A DNA stretch of 16,705 bases from Thermodesulfatator sp. (GTDB taxonomy: Bacteria; Desulfobacterota; Thermodesulfobacteria; Thermodesulfobacteriales; Thermodesulfobacteriaceae). Made by a program: the position numbers and the translations under genes. How positions within the stretch are numbered: the first letter of the stretch is position 1; every line of letters starts with the position of its first letter. Of the stretch, positions 15,367-16,705 are shown piece after piece. The DNA lies in assembly GCA_003978075.1 (NCBI GenBank), contig QOAM01000134.1:1-16705 (forward strand), read 5' to 3'. Under the pieces are notes generated by a model. It did not search any database and was not told the DNA's origin. It saw only the letters and a list, made by a program, of their open reading frames with translations.

Positions 15367-16103
15367 CTGAAGAGGCCCCGCTGAAGGATCTGGTGCAAGC
15401 GTTCTTGGTCCTGCGGCGTTATCTTTTTCGGATTCTACTTCTCCTTTTGGCCCTGACTTTGGCCTTTCTCGGGATTTCGTCGCGGCTGCTCCTTTTTTTG
15501 GAAAGGCATTTCGGGCAGCCCCTGGCCTTTTTTGGGGTGGCCGAGGCCTGGTTAGCCGTTCTCAAACTGGCCCTCATCCTAGCGGTGATGGTGGCCTTTC
15601 CCCTTCTTCTCTATCTTCTTTGGCGGGCCTTAGCCGCGGTTTACCGACTATCCTGGAAGAGCGGGCTGGTGGTGGTTCTGGGAGGAAGTCTCCTCTTTTA
15701 CGGAGGGGTGGCCTTTTGCTACTTGGTATCCCTGCCTTACGGGATGCGCTTTCTGCTTTCTTTCGGCAAAAAGGAGCTAGTGCCCACCATCTCCGTGGGC
15801 CATTTTGTGAATTTTGTGGGGCTTTTCCTCCTAGCCTTTGGGCTGATCTTTGAGGTACCCCTTTTCATGATGCTGGCCGCCCAGATGGGGCTTCTCGATC
15901 CCTGCAAGGCCGCTCGCTTCCGTCGCCACGCCATCCTCATCATCGCCATCCTGGCGGCGGTGTTGACCCCCACCCCGGATGTCTTCAACATGAGCCTTAT
16001 GGCGGTGCCCCTCTATCTTCTTTTCGAAGTGGGACTCCTGGGAGCCCGTCTCCTGAGACCCCGAAAAAAACCTCCGAGTTTAGCTCAAACCCTTACCAGA
16101 TAA
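15363..16103 (+). CDS. tatC: TatC-family twin-arginine translocase subunit (divergent)
   Basis: Inner-membrane receptor of the twin-arginine pathway, which exports folded proteins. The 246-residue product has about six hydrophobic segments (near 21-45, 63-93, 101-126, 144-173, 188-203, 212-231). Family residues are clear in the second half: SLLFYGGVAF, FEVP with E164, LTPTPDVFNMSLMAVPLYLLFE with D206. By recalled alignment to E. coli TatC, the two glutamates that bind the signal peptide are absent: E15 is replaced by V16 (or A13 in an ungapped reading) and E103 by S98, and the conserved Pro of the first cytoplasmic loop region is Ala. The N-terminal HLxELR motif is also missing. It starts at ATG 15363 inside the purQ stop. 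tatA/tatB are not nearby. Confidence 0.9.
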   Translation: MTEEAPLKDLVQAFLVLRRYLFRILLLLLALTLAFLGISSRLLLFLERHFGQPLAFFGVAEAWLAVLKLALILAVMVAFPLLLYLLWRALAAVYRLSWKSGLVVVLGGSLLFYGGVAFCYLVSLPYGMRFLLSFGKKELVPTISVGHFVNFVGLFLLAFGLIFEVPLFMMLAAQMGLLDPCKAARFRRHAILIIAILAAVLTPTPDVFNMSLMAVPLYLLFEVGLLGARLLRPRKKPPSLAQTLTR

Positions 16104-16288
16104 ACCTTTTCGGGAGGCCCCCTAAAATGGCGTGAGTACTAAAACTTGCCTTTTATCCAAAAAATCTTTGGAAAGTTTAAGCTTGGAATGCGGACTATAA
16201 CAACACAAAAAAGGGTGGAATTTTGTCCTAGGATCACCGGAGATTTTGGACGAGAATACGCAGGATAGATTTTTAATGAGGCGATGGC
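16104..16288. other. AT-rich intergenic region after tatC
   Basis: No coding frame. It contains a weak 6-bp hairpin TCCAAA/TTTGGA (16156-16172), without a T-run, which may help end the purQ-tatC transcript. It also holds the left copy of an imperfect inverted repeat (16242-16261). Composition is much AT-richer than the flanking coding DNA, as expected of a junction with mobile DNA. Confidence 0.5.
16242..16261 (+). repeat. Left arm of an imperfect inverted repeat around tRNA-Ser
   Basis: GATTTTGGACGAGAATACGC matches the reverse complement of 16652-16671 at 17 of 20 positions, and weaker similarity extends outward on both arms for about 25 more bases. The two arms enclose roughly 390 bp that hold the tRNA-Ser gene. 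Confidence 0.55.
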
Positions 16289-16317
16289 TTGATCCTATAA
16301 GCTCGGGGATTTATAGT
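16289..16317 (+). promoter_or_regulatory. Promoter of tRNA-Ser
   Basis: TTGATC (16289-16294), 17-bp spacer, TATAGT (16312-16317). The predicted start would be near 16324, about 5 nt before the mature tRNA, which is a normal arrangement for a single tRNA gene. Confidence 0.65.
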
Positions 16318-16328
16318 AGGAGAGTGCA

Positions 16329-16423
16329 GGAGGGGTGCCCGAGCGGCCGAAGGGGCGCGGCTGGAAACCGCGTGTGCGGGGCATAACCCCGCACCGAGGG
16401 TTCGAATCCCTCCCCCTCCGCCA
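16329..16423 (+). tRNA. tRNA-Ser (anticodon GGA), CCA encoded
   Basis: A complete class II tRNA of 95 nt. The acceptor GGAGGGG (16329-16335) pairs with CCCCTCC, followed by discriminator G and an encoded CCA. The anticodon stem CGCGG/CCGCG encloses loop CTGGAAA, giving anticodon GGA at 16363-16365, which reads UCC and UCU. A long variable arm (TGCGGGG/CCCCGCA) and T-arm GAGGG-TTCGAAT-CCCTC complete it. The long arm confirms serine. The anticodon is not UCA, so this is not the selenocysteine tRNA. The antisense frame containing GRDSNPR is the usual artefact over such genes. Confidence 0.97.
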
Positions 16424-16651
16424 AATTTTTGCGATTTCTTTGTTGCATAATTCTATTTTTTTCTTCAATAAATATCTGGTTATCCTCAGTTTCTCTCCAA
16501 AAGTGTAACTCACCCTGATCGGAAAAATCGTGGAGCGGAACGCTTCATCGGTTTCCCAGGTAACTCGTTTGCAGTACCTAGGAAAAAGACCTTCGAACGA
16601 AGATTCATTTTGGGCACAAAATTGGGCCTTGTATCAAAGTGGCGTGATAGT
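16424..16651. other. Non-coding region downstream of tRNA-Ser
   Basis: No supported gene. T-rich runs follow the tRNA (16426-16430 and 16455-16462) and could end its transcript, but no clear stem precedes them. The remainder has no recognisable coding frame on either strand and shows no other repeats by eye. Confidence 0.5.
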
Positions 16652-16671
16652 GCGTATTCCAGTCCAAAGTC
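16652..16671 (-). repeat. Right arm of the inverted repeat around tRNA-Ser
   Basis: On the minus strand this reads GACTTTGGACTGGAATACGC, 17 of 20 identical to 16242-16261 in opposite orientation. It overlaps the first unit of the direct repeats that run to the window end. Confidence 0.55.
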
Positions 16672-16699
16672 CCCACCCATTCCACGGGAAAGTCCCCAC
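16656..16699 (-). mobile_element. Two 21-bp direct repeats with 23-bp period, likely terminal repeats of an IS21-like element
   Basis: The unit ATTCCA-N4-AAAGTCCCCAC occurs at 16656-16676 and 16679-16699, 17 conserved positions each. On the minus strand it reads GTGGGGACTTT-N4-TGGAAT. Tandem subterminal repeats of this kind are typical of IS21-family ends, where the transposase binds. No transposase gene is in the window, so this is an element edge, a relic, or the start of an element beyond 16705. Family assignment is from memory of the pattern. Confidence 0.45.
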
Positions 16700-16705
16700 T
16701 TTTTC

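Noticed and set aside
16329..16423. Selenocysteine tRNA (selC), tempting because of the long variable arm near a selenoprotein
   Set aside because: The anticodon is GGA, not UCA, and the acceptor stem is 7 bp rather than 8, so it is an ordinary serine tRNA.
16295..16513. 72-residue minus-strand protein with a GRDSNPR motif
   Set aside because: This is antisense to tRNA-Ser; the motif is a known translation artefact of the tRNA T-arm.
16656..16699. CRISPR array
   Set aside because: Only two units with a 2-bp gap between them and no spacers of 30-40 bp; this fits transposon end repeats, not CRISPR.

Overview
The window looks like chromosomal DNA from a thermophilic, GC-rich, Gram-negative anaerobe. 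My best guess is the Thermodesulfobacteria/Desulfobacterota area. That guess rests on gene content (an outer-membrane porin with multihaem cytochromes, a YcaO-TPR protein, a NIL-domain ferredoxin) and on charged, compact proteins, not on any database search. TGA is the normal stop for several genes here.

Layout. (1) 1-361: tail of a HAD phosphatase. (2) 358-4325, plus strand: a promoter, then rplM-rpsI-argC-truA-aminotransferase, tightly packed with a 2-nt gap and a 4-nt overlap at the last two joints. (3) 4493-11122, plus strand: a near-consensus promoter, an outer-membrane beta-barrel, a 12-haem lipoprotein cytochrome and a giant 8-haem secreted cytochrome, closed by a strong intrinsic terminator. 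(4) 14446 down to 11121, minus strand: a promoter, a hairpin-rich leader, then YcaO-TPR, NIL-ferredoxin and mnmA with overlapping ends. (5) 14542-16103, plus strand: purQ and tatC, overlapping by 4 nt. (6) 16104-16705: tRNA-Ser(GGA) with its own promoter, lying between two imperfect inverted repeats; the window ends in 23-bp-period repeats that look like the end of a transposable element.

Main discovery. The giant cytochrome is interrupted by one in-frame TGA at 7464-7466. The part before it carries the signal peptide and first haem site. The part after it stays open for 1199 codons and carries the other seven haem sites, with no signal peptide or ribosome site of its own. Directly after the TGA lies a 13-bp hairpin (7470-7500) with apical loop AGUU, 16 nt from the TGA. 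This is the geometry of a bacterial SECIS element. I therefore read the gene as one 1334-residue selenocysteine-containing octahaem cytochrome, the likely terminal component of a porin-cytochrome conduit that carries electrons across the outer membrane. Routine annotation would split it into a false short protein and a headless cytochrome.

How the genes work together. The barrel would form the outer-membrane pore, the 12-haem lipoprotein the haem wire, and the selenoprotein the cell-surface or periplasmic redox partner. The YcaO/ferredoxin/MnmA operon joins a known tRNA-thiolation enzyme to an ATP-dependent backbone/sulfur chemistry family and an Fe-S protein. The TatC here lacks both glutamates that bind twin-arginine signals in the E. 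coli protein.
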